The position numbers and the translations under genes were made by a program. 64,000 nt of DNA from assembly GCF_024741235.1 (NCBI RefSeq), contig NZ_JANSKA010000002.1:289507-353506 (forward strand). Direction: 5' to 3'. Source of the DNA: Tractidigestivibacter montrealensis (GTDB lineage Bacteria > Actinomycetota > Coriobacteriia > Coriobacteriales > Atopobiaceae). Below are positions 1 through 8,351 of the stretch, piece after piece (positions within the stretch are counted from its first letter, which is position 1; every line of letters starts with the position of its first letter). A model generated the notes under the pieces. It was not told where the DNA came from. It ran no database searches and was given only the letters and a program-made list of their open reading frames with translations.

Positions 1-312
1 AGAGCTAATGTCGTTGCCAATCTCGCCGAGGTCGTTGTTGCGCACGCCGGTTAGGGCGCGCTCGGAGAACTCGGAAACCTTGCGCTGGGAGCCCACGCCG
101 TAGGAAAGGACGCCTGCGGTGTCCGTGATGTCGATCTTCTCGACAAAGGCCTCGACCTTCTTGCGATCGGCTGGCGAGAGGGACTGCGCGGCGTCGTCTG
201 CAGGCGCGGGCGTTGCGGCGGGGGAGGGCTCTGGCGTCGAGGGCTTGGGGTCGCCAAACTCCAGCTCGGGCTCGGGGATGTCCATATCGAAGTCCTGTGT
301 GGTGTCTGCCAT
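1..312 (-). CDS. telA: TelA/KlaA-type toxic anion resistance protein, N-terminal part
   Basis: First 104 codons of a TelA-family protein; the gene leaves the window at the left edge. The ATG is preceded by a strong GGAGGAACC ribosome site. Residues 1-45 are a Pro/Ala/Asp/Glu-rich low-complexity tail. They are followed by SPADRKKVEAFVEKIDI and YGVGSQRKVSEFSERAL, the usual entry into the helical TelA core. TelA proteins are cytosolic and are linked to tellurite and cell-envelope stress tolerance, but their biochemical role is not settled. The family call rests on this N-terminal stretch only. No neighbour on this strand is close enough to suggest an operon. Confidence 0.75.
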   Translation of the reverse strand, partial: MADTTQDFDMDIPEPELEFGDPKPSTPEPSPAATPAPADDAAQSLSPADRKKVEAFVEKIDITDTAGVLSYGVGSQRKVSEFSERALTGVRNNDLGEIGNDISS

Positions 313-569
313 GGTTCCTCCAAAGGTCTGGGCTCGCGCGCGCATACTGCATTGCGGCAATTCTACCCTGTGGGGCAAGATGCTAGGCGAGAAGTGCGGA
401 GTGGTCCCATGTGCGGGGGAGCGGTAGTGGGTCACGCACGAAACTCTCGCTTCGGCGTCTTTGCTGGCCCCCGACGGCGTACACCCGATTTCGTGGTGCC
501 GTTGCTACGGGGCAGTTTTCGGACGGAATTCCCATCGGGCAAGCTGGAAAACGTCAATTTTTAGCCCGA

Positions 570-605
570 CAGCGCCCTAGACGCAGGGGGGCGGCTAGGG
601 CGCTG
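570..605. repeat. Perfect 11-bp inverted repeat
   Basis: CAGCGCCCTAG at 570-580 pairs with its exact complement at 595-605 across a 14-base G-rich loop. There is no T-tract on either side, so it is not a clear intrinsic terminator. It lies beside the 74-bp repeat element. Confidence 0.6.
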
Positions 606-620
606 CCCGAGAGGTGTCAA

Positions 621-694
621 AACTACGCACGGTTGGGGCCGAGATGAGCAAAAGCCCTGCACTCCACAAAGCTTAACCACGACCGTGCGTAGTT
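621..694. repeat. 74-bp palindrome-ended repeat, copy 1
   Basis: Ends in a perfect 12-bp inverted repeat: AACTACGCACGG at 621-632 and its complement at 683-694. A second copy of exactly the same length lies at 61189-61262. The two match at about 55 of 74 positions. The inner blocks CAAAAGCCC and TCCACAAA are shared, and one stem pair changes from C-G to T-A. It is intergenic, with no coding potential and no transposase. Confidence 0.75.
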
Positions 695-747
695 CGACGT
701 TGCCGGGAGGGTGCGGGTCGCGCGTAGGCGCCTCCCGTGCCCTCGTG

Positions 748-1425
748 CTACTCGCCATCGGCGTCTCGATACGTAAAGTCCAGCGTGTAGGTGTCCTTCT
801 CGAAGGCGGCGTTGAAGATCTGCGTCAACTGGCCCTCGGCGTTCGTCTTGGCCTCGTCGAGAAGCCCGCCGGCAACGGCCTCCTCCTCGCTTCTCTCGAC
901 GCACTGTCTGCGAAAGGCGTCGGAGTCCTCCACCGTGATGGGGTTGAAGATGTTGTTGTTCTCCTCGAGCACGCCGCTCTTGTCCATGTCGGGCGTGTTC
1001 GAGATGATGAAGGGCTGGTCAAGCGTCACGTGGAGCAGCGATTGGTCCGCCTCGTCCTGCTCGAACTCCGCAGTGGAGAGGTCTACGCCTGCCTTGATGG
1101 TGCCCGTATAGCGATATCAGAAGCTCTTCTGGGTGAACGGAACGTCAAAGAGGTCAAGGAAGTCGCGGTTGGAGTCTGTCACCTTGTCGACTATGGCATA
1201 GTCCTGCGACGCGCTTACCAGCTCACCCTCCTCTTGCACGCGCGAGAAGACCACGCTGGGGGAGAGGGTCTGGACGGAGGGCTGGGTCTGCTCGGGCTGG
1301 GGGGCCACCAGGGGATAGATGCGCGCATAGAGGAACGCGCCAAGAACGACTCCCACAATGAAAACGACAAGCCATACCTTCAACTCACGCAGGATTGCCT
1401 TGATGCGTTTTTCCGGCTTCTCCAT
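748..1425 (-). pseudogene. DUF4230 family membrane-anchored protein, interrupted by in-frame TGA
   Basis: A 225-codon frame starting at ATG 1425 after a GGAGG ribosome site. A single N-terminal membrane helix spans roughly residues 14-34 (WLVVFIVGVVLGAFLYA). A DUF4230-like extracytoplasmic domain follows, with the family-like stretch DVPFTQKSF. The next codon (1117-1119) is TGA, after which the same frame continues as YRYTGTIKAGVDLSTAEF and on to a normal TAG. The break falls at codon 103 inside the conserved domain, so the simplest reading is a nonsense mutation. Readthrough, a rare selenocysteine or a sequencing error are less likely. The start lies inside the 3' end of the upstream MerR gene, so the two are co-transcribed. 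The function of DUF4230 is unknown. Confidence 0.8.
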
Positions 1426-1972
1426 CTGTGCCTCCTTCGTTGTTGTCCACGTGGATATCACTGGGTGCTCCCATAAGCTCTTGAAGCAACTCCTCGCCTG
1501 GTGCGTCGTCTTCCGACGGAGAAGCATGTCCGGGACCCAACGAGGCCCGGCCTAGCTCTTGCGCGTGGTCGTGTATCAGCGAGAGTTGCTGCGTCCTTGT
1601 CGGCTCTGCGCCAATTGCGGCGGCAAGCGCCTCCGCGCGAACGAGGCGGTCTTCAATGACTTCCAGCTGCTCGGAGAGCCTCTCCGCCTCGACATCAAGG
1701 AGTTGCGACAACGTGTGGCCAGCCGTGTCATCCCGAAGCTGCTCGGCTGCCTGCGAGAGCGTGAGGCCTTCCCGGCGCTTCTGTGCGAGAAGGAAGAGCA
1801 CTGCCAGGTCGCGCTCGTCGTAGGTGCGGCGACCCCAGCTGCCATCGCTTGGCTTGAGGACTCCCATGCCGCCGCGGCCTTGGTAGCAGGCACGCTGTAT
1901 GTCGCGAAGCGATAGCCCCACGAGCCGCTCGACCTCGGCAATCTTCCAGCCACGGCGTTTTGTAGCCCCCAT
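1385..1972 (-). CDS. MerR family transcriptional regulator
   Basis: A 195-residue regulator. The N-terminal winged helix-turn-helix (WKIAEVERLVGLSLRDIQRA, about residues 9-28) is followed by RRTYDERDLAVLFLLAQKRR, the second helical pair typical of MerR DNA-binding domains. A coiled-coil dimerisation helix covers about residues 85-120. The C-terminal third is acidic and shows no metal-binding cysteines, so the effector is unknown. Its ATG has a strong AGGAGGTGAGC site. It overlaps the DUF4230 gene by 41 bases, so that gene is the likely target. A perfect dyad just upstream at 2001-2019 may be its own operator. Confidence 0.85.
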   Translation of the reverse strand: MGATKRRGWKIAEVERLVGLSLRDIQRACYQGRGGMGVLKPSDGSWGRRTYDERDLAVLFLLAQKRREGLTLSQAAEQLRDDTAGHTLSQLLDVEAERLSEQLEVIEDRLVRAEALAAAIGAEPTRTQQLSLIHDHAQELGRASLGPGHASPSEDDAPGEELLQELMGAPSDIHVDNNEGGTDGEAGKTHQGNPA

Positions 1973-2000
1973 GTGCTCACCTCCTCTTGATTAACCAAAC

Positions 2001-2019
2001 CTGTTCAACAGTTGAACAG
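2001..2019. promoter_or_regulatory. Perfect dyad upstream of merR, probable operator
   Basis: CTGTTCAAC, one central base, then GTTGAACAG: a perfect 9-bp inverted repeat 29-47 bases upstream of the merR start codon. Its length of 19 suits a MerR operator lying in a promoter spacer. Binding is inferred from position and symmetry only. Confidence 0.55.
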
Positions 2020-2147
2020 CAATCGAGACCTGTCTTGATGCGGCCATTGGTTGCTGTAGCGTCCTCAAAAGGGGAAGTGATTTTCTTGCGAACGGGTACG
2101 GCGCCCATCGCGAGTGGTGCGTGGTATTGCCGTACTCCCGCTTTCTT

Positions 2148-2216
2148 TAGCGGTTTCCGATAAACGGACGCGGCATATCCGCAGGTCGTGGAAGTTGCAA
2201 CTATCAGAAACCGCTA
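2148..2216. repeat. Hairpin element bounded by 10-bp inverted repeats
   Basis: TAGCGGTTTC at 2148-2157 pairs exactly with GAAACCGCTA at 2207-2216. A smaller GCGG/CCGC hairpin lies inside. It could be a decayed mobile repeat or a small structured RNA. No other copy was recognised in the window. Confidence 0.4.
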
Positions 2217-2546
2217 TAGAACAAGGGGAGGGAGGCTGGCGGTAGCTCCGGCGCTTCAGGGGGGCGTCTTCTTGGGGTGTTGGGGCTTCTCGGCGACATT
2301 TATTGCGCGATATTCCTGAGAAAATTGCAGCCAACAGTGAAAATGGCCTTCTGGCGAGAAATAACGTGCAATAACGAGTGCGAGAGAAGACTGACTTCTG
2401 GCTTAGCGATCAGGACCGCGACCGGCACGGCGCCTGGCTTAGCGACCGACAGCGGGTTCGGCCCCGCCACGGGTCCGTTCCCGCCACGGGACCGTCTCCG
2501 CTGTGTGTCCAGCAGGTTCCGCATCCCTGCCGCGCACGGGGATACC

Positions 2547-2555
2547 TGCTAGAAT
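2547..2555 (+). promoter_or_regulatory. Extended -10 element for leuS
   Basis: TGCTAGAAT is a good extended -10 box 37 bases before the chosen leuS start, with no clear -35. Transcription would begin near 2562, almost at the upstream in-frame ATG 2565. This favours the downstream ATG at 2592 as the translation start. Confidence 0.4.
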
Positions 2556-2591
2556 CGACAGGCTATGCAAAGGAGCGAGAAGGGGCTTCAC

Positions 2592-5156
2592 ATGTGCGAC
2601 AGCACTCAGCAGAATGACTTCGAGGTGCCTGCCTACGACGCGCAGGCCATAGAGACCAAGTGGCAGAAGACCTGGGAAGACGAGGAGCTCTACAAGACCG
2701 ACGAGGACCCCTCCAAGCCCAAGAAGTACGTCCTCGAGATGTTCCCGTATCCCTCGGGCGACCTCCACATGGGCCACGCGCGCAACTACACCATCGGCGA
2801 CGCCATGGCGCGCCAGGCCCGTATGCGCGGCTATGACGTGCTGCACCCCATGGGCTTCGACGCCTTTGGCCTCCCCGCCGAGAACGCGGCCATCAAGCAC
2901 CACACGCAGGCCGCCAAGTGGACCTACCAGAACATCGCACAGGCCGTTAAGACCATGAAGCGCATGGGCTTCTCGTACGATTATGACCGCATGTTCAACA
3001 CCTGCGACCCCGAGTACTACAAGTGGGGCCAGTGGATGTTCATCGAGATGTGGAAACGCGGCCTGGCGTACCGCGCCACCAGCCCCGTGAACTGGTGCCC
3101 CACCTGCAAGACTGTCCTCGCGAACGAGCAGGTCGTCGAGGGCCGCTGCTGGCGCTGCGGCTCCATCCCCGAGAAGCGCGAGCTCTCCCAGTGGTACCTC
3201 AAGATCACCGACTACGCCCAGGAGCTCCTCGACGACCTCGACAAGCTCACCGGCTGGCCCGAGAACGTCAAGGCCCAGCAGCGCAACTGGATCGGCCGCT
3301 CCGAGGGCGCCGAGATCGACTTCAAGCTGGCCGCCGAGGACGGCGTGACGCCCACCGACCGCACCATCTCGGTCTTCACCACGCGCGCCGACACCATCTT
3401 TGGCGTCTCGTTCATGGTGCTCCCGCCCGAGAGCGACCTTGCCGCCGAGCTGGTCGCCGGCACCCAGTACGAGGCCGACTACCTGCGCCTCAAGGAGGCT
3501 ACCGAGAAGGTCTCCTCGGTCGACCGCCAGGGTTCCGCGCGCGAGAAGCACGGCGTCTTCACCGGCCGCTACGTGATCAACCCCGTGACGGGCAAGCCCG
3601 CCCCGCTGTGGGTTGCCGACTATGTCCTTCTCGACTACGGCACCGGCGCCGTGATGGGTGTCCCCTGCGGCGACCAGCGCGACTTCGACTTCGCGCGCAA
3701 GTACGGCCTGCCCATCCCGCCTATCATCTGCCAGAAGGAAGACCCCCTCTACGACGAGCTCAAGGATGAGCGCGAGCTGCGCGTGACCAACGTCGACTGG
3801 GACCAGGCCATGGCGGCCGAGGGCTACCTCGTCCAGTCCGGCCAGTTCACAGGCATGAAGGGCGGCAAGCACTCCGAGGCCGTCGACGCCATCGTCGCCT
3901 GGCTCGAGGAGTACGGCTGCGGCCGCACCAAGGTCCAGTTCCGCCTGCGCGACTGGCTCATCAGCCGCCAGCGCTACTGGGGCAACCCCATTCCCATGGT
4001 CCACTGCGACTGCTGTGGTGACGTGCCCGTTCCCGAGGACCAGCTCCCGGTGCGCCTGCCCGACAACCTCGACCTCGGCGCTGGCGAGACGCTCGCCGAG
4101 TGCCCCGAGTTCTACGAGACCACCTGCCCCAAGTGCGGCAAGCCGGCCAAGCGCATCACCGACACCATGGACACCTTCACGTGCTCCAGCTGGTACTACC
4201 TGCGCTACACCGACCCCCACAACGACAAGGCCCCCTTCTCCAAGGAGGCGGTGGACCGCTGGATGCCCGTCGACAACTACATCGGCGGCATCGAGCACGC
4301 CATCCTGCACCTGCTCTACTCGCGCTTCTGGACCAAGGTCCTGCGCGACATGGGCATGGTTGACGTGGACGAGCCCTTCACCAACCTGCTCTGCCAGGGC
4401 ATGGTCAAGGACGAGCATGGTGACACCATGTCCAAGTCCAAGGGCAACGTGGTTCCGCCCTCGAGCGTCATTGACCCCTACGGCGCGGACACCATGCGCC
4501 TTGCCATCCTCTTCGTGGCGCCGCCCGAGAAGGACTTCGACTGGGACCCCGAGGCCGTGGCCGGCGCCAACCGCTTCATCAAGCGCGCCTGGCGCGTGGT
4601 TTGGCTGCTGGCACACGGCGCCAAGAGGGGAGAGGTCGACCCCGCAACGCTCTCCGGCGCGGACGCAGAGCTCAACCGCGCCCTGCACGAGCTGGGCATC
4701 AAGTGCACGAACGACTTCGACCGCGGCCAGTTCAACACGGCCATCTCCGCCTCGATGGAGCTCGTGAACGCAGCCTCCAAGTACGTGAACGGCGTCCCCG
4801 AGGACAAGCGCGACGCCGCCCTCGCCTGGCGCGTTGCCCACGACATCGTGACCATGCTTGCCCCCATCTGCCCGCACTGGGCCGAGGAGCTCTTCCACGA
4901 GGCGCTTGGCCTTACCGGCTCCGTCTACAACGAGCCGTGGCCCAAGTTTGACGCCGAGCAGGCCAAGAGCGATATGATCGAGATTGCCGTCCAGATCAAG
5001 GGCAAGGTCCGTGCCCGCATCCAGGTGGCTGCCGACGCCTCCAAGGAGGAGCTCGAGGCCGCGGCACGCGAGGCGGTTGCCGAGCAGATCGCCGGCAAGA
5101 CCGTCAAGAAGGTCGTCGTGGTGCCCGGGCGCCTGGTGAACATCGTCGCCATCTAG
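2592..5156 (+). CDS. leuS: Leucyl-tRNA synthetase
   Basis: Class I synthetase of 854 residues, the usual bacterial length, charging tRNA-Leu in the cytosol. The HIGH motif appears as HMGH (residues 59-62, in PYPSGDLHMGHARNY) and the KMSKS loop as TMSKSKGN (about 612-619). Between them lies the CP1 editing domain (TTRADTIFGVSFMVLPPE, GTGAVMGVPCGDQRD). Zinc-type cysteine pairs are present (CPTC/CWRC and CDCC/CPKC). The anticodon-binding and C-terminal domains are complete. ATG 2592 is chosen over ATG 2565 because AAGGGG sits at good spacing before it. A terminator follows at 5196, so it is probably transcribed alone. Confidence 0.97.
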   Translation: MCDSTQQNDFEVPAYDAQAIETKWQKTWEDEELYKTDEDPSKPKKYVLEMFPYPSGDLHMGHARNYTIGDAMARQARMRGYDVLHPMGFDAFGLPAENAAIKHHTQAAKWTYQNIAQAVKTMKRMGFSYDYDRMFNTCDPEYYKWGQWMFIEMWKRGLAYRATSPVNWCPTCKTVLANEQVVEGRCWRCGSIPEKRELSQWYLKITDYAQELLDDLDKLTGWPENVKAQQRNWIGRSEGAEIDFKLAAEDGVTPTDRTISVFTTRADTIFGVSFMVLPPESDLAAELVAGTQYEADYLRLKEATEKVSSVDRQGSAREKHGVFTGRYVINPVTGKPAPLWVADYVLLDYGTGAVMGVPCGDQRDFDFARKYGLPIPPIICQKEDPLYDELKDERELRVTNVDWDQAMAAEGYLVQSGQFTGMKGGKHSEAVDAIVAWLEEYGCGRTKVQFRLRDWLISRQRYWGNPIPMVHCDCCGDVPVPEDQLPVRLPDNLDLGAGETLAECPEFYETTCPKCGKPAKRITDTMDTFTCSSWYYLRYTDPHNDKAPFSKEAVDRWMPVDNYIGGIEHAILHLLYSRFWTKVLRDMGMVDVDEPFTNLLCQGMVKDEHGDTMSKSKGNVVPPSSVIDPYGADTMRLAILFVAPPEKDFDWDPEAVAGANRFIKRAWRVVWLLAHGAKRGEVDPATLSGADAELNRALHELGIKCTNDFDRGQFNTAISASMELVNAASKYVNGVPEDKRDAALAWRVAHDIVTMLAPICPHWAEELFHEALGLTGSVYNEPWPKFDAEQAKSDMIEIAVQIKGKVRARIQVAADASKEELEAAAREAVAEQIAGKTVKKVVVVPGRLVNIVAI

Positions 5157-5195
5157 ACGAGAAGCGCTGTGCTGGCGTAGGCTGGCACGTGTCAC

Positions 5196-5229
5196 GGCGG
5201 GTCCGGCGCCAGGCGTCGGGCCCGCCTTT
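5196..5229 (+). terminator. Intrinsic terminator after leuS
   Basis: GGCGGGTCCG (5196-5205) pairs with CGGGCCCGCC (5217-5226) with one G-U pair, followed by TTTC. It lies between leuS and the phosphopantetheinyl transferase gene. Confidence 0.75.
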
Positions 5230-5257
5230 CTCGTACTCAGAGCATCGGAGCATGCGT

Positions 5258-5899
5258 ATGCGCGTAGACCTGCACATCATGCCGCTAGTGGGGACTCCCG
5301 CAGACTGGGGCTCTCACCTGGGCATCGTTTGCCCGCGCTACCAGGAGAAGGCGTCGACGAAGGCGCCCGAGGCAACGCGGCTGGGGGAGTTTACGGCGGG
5401 GCTCCTCTTGGCAAGCGTGCTTGGCGTGCGCCGAGACGAGCAGATCGCCATTGGGCCTGAGGGCAAGCCGGAGCTGGCAGCCGGCTCCTCCCACATTGGG
5501 CTTTCGCACGACGACGGTATGGCAGTGCTTGCCGTCGCCCCCGGCACGATTGGCGTAGACGTCGAAGAGGTCCCCGCCCAGTACGGCAGGCTCGAGCGCG
5601 ACGCCCTCAGGGGGGTGCTCTCGGACGAGCAGATCTGTCGCGTGGAGGCGTCGCCGGACGTCCCTCTCGCCTTCGCGCTTGCGTGGACGCGCGTCGAGGC
5701 AACGCTCAAGGCAGACGGTCGCGGCTTTGCCTTCGACGTGCGCGGAGGCAGGCTCCCCGAGGGCTGGGAGACGGCGCACGTCCTGGTAGACGGCCACGTG
5801 GTCACCTGCGCTGCGCGAGAGGAGCCCGCCATCTGCGTCCACCGCCTCGGCATGCGCGAGGCCATGGCCCTTCTCGGCGCCGAGAAGGACGAGCGATAG
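5258..5899 (+). CDS. Sfp-type 4'-phosphopantetheinyl transferase
   Basis: A 213-residue Sfp-superfamily enzyme that would load the phosphopantetheine arm of CoA onto carrier proteins. Signatures are GVDVEEV (the Mg-binding Asp region) and WTRVEATLKADGRG, matching the family W(S/T/C)xKEAxxK motif with Arg-Val-Glu in place of Lys-Glu. HDDGMAVLAV lies ahead of them. ATG 5258 is preferred to ATG 5252 because GGAG is then 7 bases away. It is larger than AcpS and sits directly before an acyl carrier protein gene, and a second carrier protein lies at 14.1 kb. It probably serves these specialised carriers. Whether it also serves the housekeeping one is unknown. Confidence 0.85.
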   Translation: MRVDLHIMPLVGTPADWGSHLGIVCPRYQEKASTKAPEATRLGEFTAGLLLASVLGVRRDEQIAIGPEGKPELAAGSSHIGLSHDDGMAVLAVAPGTIGVDVEEVPAQYGRLERDALRGVLSDEQICRVEASPDVPLAFALAWTRVEATLKADGRGFAFDVRGGRLPEGWETAHVLVDGHVVTCAAREEPAICVHRLGMREAMALLGAEKDER

Positions 5900-6057
5900 C
5901 GGCAGGCCCAGCACCTCTCAGCGTTCCTTTGCACTCCTGCACAATGCGGCCCTGAAGCCATGCCCCCAATTTGAATCCCCTTACATTGTCCCGGGGCCCG
6001 TGCGACCGCAAACTGGACCATGTCAGAAGTAGTTCTATCGCCGCGAAAGGGGCAGAC

Positions 6058-6306
6058 ATGGACCAGGATCGTCAGGAAGTTTGGGACGCGCTCACCACCC
6101 GTGCAAGCCAGCTCTTTGGGAAGGACCCCTCCGAGTTCACGGAGGACACCAAGTTCGCCGACCTCGGGATCAAGTCCGTGCAGGTCTCCCAGATCACGAC
6201 TTACCTCGAGGACGAGCTGGACATCGAGGTCCCGTACATGAAGTTCCGTCGCTGCGAGACCTTTGGCGGGGCCACGGACTTCGTCTGCGACCTTCTCGAC
6301 CAGTAG
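6058..6306 (+). CDS. Acyl carrier protein
   Basis: A small acidic protein of 82 residues with the carrier-protein fold pattern. The phosphopantetheine serine lies in FADLGIKSVQVSQI (about Ser41), a variant of the usual DSL motif in which Lys replaces Asp before the Ser. The variant suggests a dedicated carrier rather than the fatty acid synthesis one. A GAAAGGGG ribosome site precedes the ATG. It is 10 bases upstream of the CocE-type hydrolase gene and downstream of the Sfp-type transferase, so the three plausibly act together on a carrier-bound substrate. Confidence 0.85.
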   Translation: MDQDRQEVWDALTTRASQLFGKDPSEFTEDTKFADLGIKSVQVSQITTYLEDELDIEVPYMKFRRCETFGGATDFVCDLLDQ

Positions 6307-6316
6307 GGGGCGCGCA

Positions 6317-8236
6317 ATGTTTCTTGAGCCTAGGATTCCCGAGGACTGGGTCCCCGTCACCGACAAGAAGCTCCATGACCTCATCCAGATGACGGGCGAG
6401 TGCGCGAGTTTCGACGAGGACGAGTGCCCCATCTACTGGGACCCCGACACCGAGGGCTACATCTTCCTCCACCGCGAGGCCTTTGGCGAGGACGAGGTCA
6501 TGGCCGCGTACCGCGTGGCGCGCCAGCCCAACGACAACCAGGCCGAGGTCGACCTCTCCGCGAGCGACGACCCCATGGCCCGCATGGGCCAGGGCTTCTG
6601 CCCGCCCTTCAACCCCCACACCTACCAGGCCGCGGACGGCGTCGTGTGCATGCAGGACCAGGAAGCGGTCATGCGCGACGGCACCAAGATCTACTGCGAC
6701 ATCTACAGGCCCGAGGGCGACGGCCGCTATCCCACGATCGTCTCCTGGTCCTGGTTTGGCAAGCGCCCGGGCGACGGCATGAGCGAGTGGCAGATCATGG
6801 GCGTGCCCCCCGCGACGGTCTCCAAGTGCGCCAAGTTCGAGTCCCCTGACCCGCTCTACTGGTGCTACAAGGGCTATGCCGTGGCCAACGTGGACGTGCG
6901 CGGTGCCGGCCACTCCGAGGGCTCGGTTCACATGTTCACGCACCAGGACCGCGAGGACGGCTATGACTTCGTGGAGTGGGTTGCCGCCCAGCCCTGGTCC
7001 AACGGTAAGGTCGGCATGTCGGGCAACTCCGGCGTGGCCATGCACCAGTGGGGCATCGCGGCCACCTGCCCGCCCCATCTGGCCTGCATTGCGCCCTGGG
7101 AGTGCACGACCGACCTCTACCGCGAGAGCTTCTTCGAGGGCGGCGTACCGGCCCTCTCGTTCAACAAGTTCATTGCCGCGCAGGTAACGGGCCCCAACGG
7201 TGTTGACGACCAGGTTGCCATGGCCAAGATGTACCCCGACATGAACGCCTACTGGAACGACAAGCGCGCAGACGTGCGCAAGGTCAAGATCCCCGTCTAT
7301 CAGACCGCCGGCTGGTCGCACTTCCACCTGCCGGGCTCGTTCAACGCCTGGAGGCGCTGCCGCAGCCACCTCAAGTGGATGCGCGCGCACAGGGACTTCG
7401 AGTGGCCTGACACCTACAACCCCGAGAACCTCGAGGACCTGCTGCGCTACTACGACCGCTACCTCAAGGGCATCCACAACGGCTGGGAGATGACGCCGCG
7501 CGTCCGCCTGGACATCATGGACGGCTACGACGTGGACTACCAGGAGCAGCGCCCCGAGAAGGCCTGGCCTATCAAGCGCACCCAGTACAAGAAGCTCTAC
7601 CTCGACGCGTCCGCGCCCAAGGACTGCGCGCCGCTCGACCACAAGTCCGCGTGCTTCTCGCTCTCGACCGAGCCGGTGTCCACGCAGACAAAGGCCAGCT
7701 ACAACCCGGCGGACGAGGAGGTCGACTTTGACCTCACGCTTCCCGAGGACGTCGAGATCACGGGCTACATGAACCTGCACCTCTTTGTCTCGTGCGACGG
7801 CTTTGATGACATGGACCTCTTCGTGAACATCCAGAAGGCCGACGCCGAGGGCAACTGGGTGCCCTGGCTCACGCTCGACGAGCCGCACCCGGGTGCGTGG
7901 GGCAAGTGCCGCGTGTCTCGCGCGACGGTCGATACCGCCCTCACCAAGGCGCACACCCCGGTCTACACGATGACCGACACCAACAAGCTCGCGGAGGGCG
8001 AGGTCCGCGCCGTCGACATTGCGATCGTGCCCACCGCCCGCGTCTACCACAAGGGCGAGCGCTTCCGCGTGCAGGTCTCCGGCCGCTACATCCGCGACGG
8101 GTGGTTCGAGCCGCTCTCCTGGGACACCGACAACCAGGGCACCCACAATATCCACACCGGTGGCGAGTGGGAGTCCTGGATCGAGGTCCCCGTGGTGCCG
8201 CCGAGGTACCAGGCGGGCGAGTACATCCACCGCTAG
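6317..8236 (+). CDS. CocE/NonD family (S15) hydrolase
   Basis: A 639-residue alpha/beta hydrolase of the cocaine-esterase/X-prolyl-dipeptidase group. The N-terminal part has AVMRDGTKIYCDIYRPEG and GYAVANVDVRGAGHSEGS. The nucleophile region reads GMSGNSGVAMHQW, where Ser replaces the usual GxSYxG context. The C-terminal jelly-roll (EITGYMNLHLFVSCDGFDDM to FEPLSWDTDNQGT) is complete. The first 110 residues form an extension not usual for CocE. No signal peptide is seen, so it is likely cytosolic. Family members cleave esters or amides. Being in one unit with an acyl carrier protein suggests it may act on a carrier-linked or carrier-derived acyl ester, but this is inference. Confidence 0.85.
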   Translation: MFLEPRIPEDWVPVTDKKLHDLIQMTGECASFDEDECPIYWDPDTEGYIFLHREAFGEDEVMAAYRVARQPNDNQAEVDLSASDDPMARMGQGFCPPFNPHTYQAADGVVCMQDQEAVMRDGTKIYCDIYRPEGDGRYPTIVSWSWFGKRPGDGMSEWQIMGVPPATVSKCAKFESPDPLYWCYKGYAVANVDVRGAGHSEGSVHMFTHQDREDGYDFVEWVAAQPWSNGKVGMSGNSGVAMHQWGIAATCPPHLACIAPWECTTDLYRESFFEGGVPALSFNKFIAAQVTGPNGVDDQVAMAKMYPDMNAYWNDKRADVRKVKIPVYQTAGWSHFHLPGSFNAWRRCRSHLKWMRAHRDFEWPDTYNPENLEDLLRYYDRYLKGIHNGWEMTPRVRLDIMDGYDVDYQEQRPEKAWPIKRTQYKKLYLDASAPKDCAPLDHKSACFSLSTEPVSTQTKASYNPADEEVDFDLTLPEDVEITGYMNLHLFVSCDGFDDMDLFVNIQKADAEGNWVPWLTLDEPHPGAWGKCRVSRATVDTALTKAHTPVYTMTDTNKLAEGEVRAVDIAIVPTARVYHKGERFRVQVSGRYIRDGWFEPLSWDTDNQGTHNIHTGGEWESWIEVPVVPPRYQAGEYIHR

Positions 8237-8263
8237 TTTCCACGCATAGCGTTGCCTCTCGAG

Positions 8264-8296
8264 GGGCCCTCTGGCATAACGCCGGAGGGCCCTTTT
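8264..8296 (+). terminator. Strong intrinsic terminator after the CocE-type gene
   Basis: GGGCCCTCTGGC (8264-8275), loop ATAAC, GCCGGAGGGCCC (8281-8292), then TTTT. Confidence 0.85.
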
Positions 8297-8337
8297 CTGT
8301 TGCAATGCTGCAGTGCCGTGGACGCACGCCAAAGAAC

Positions 8338-8351
8338 CGTGCGTTTGCACA
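8338..8351. promoter_or_regulatory. Candidate operator CGTGC-GTTT-GCACA
   Basis: An exact GTGC-N4-GCAC dyad upstream of the flavodoxin/zinc-ribbon gene at 8498. It belongs to the set of similar sites described in the findings (11235, 12226, 20414, 26253, 27901, 29053). Confidence 0.45.

Larger units (their letters stand above)
313..747. other. Intergenic region, no gene seen
   Basis: No convincing coding frame. It holds the telA promoter region, an 11-bp perfect inverted repeat at 570-580/595-605 (CAGCGCCCTAG and its complement, no T-run), and the 74-bp palindrome-ended repeat at 621-694 listed separately. Confidence 0.6.
1973..2591. other. Intergenic region between merR and leuS
   Basis: About 620 bases with no credible gene. 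It holds the merR-side dyad (2001-2019), a 69-bp segment bounded by a 10-bp inverted repeat (2148-2216), and a 12-13 base direct repeat CTGGCTTAGCGA at 2398 and 2434. The leuS promoter lies at the right end. No T-box consensus could be found ahead of leuS. Confidence 0.6.

Noticed and set aside
1117..1119. Selenocysteine at the DUF4230 TGA
   Set aside because: The family is not known for selenoproteins and no SECIS-like hairpin is evident just after the codon; a nonsense mutation is simpler. Not excluded.
685..1476. Plus-strand frame over the DUF4230 gene
   Set aside because: Antisense shadow of a gene with clear family motifs on the minus strand.
2300..2590. T-box riboswitch ahead of leuS
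   Set aside because: No T-box core sequence (AGGGTGGNACCGCG) or convincing antiterminator could be found; only short G/C repeats.
2439..5195. Long minus-strand frame across leuS (over 900 codons)
   Set aside because: Mirror of a GC-rich gene with low-complexity Leu/Val/Gly/His composition; leuS on the plus strand is certain.
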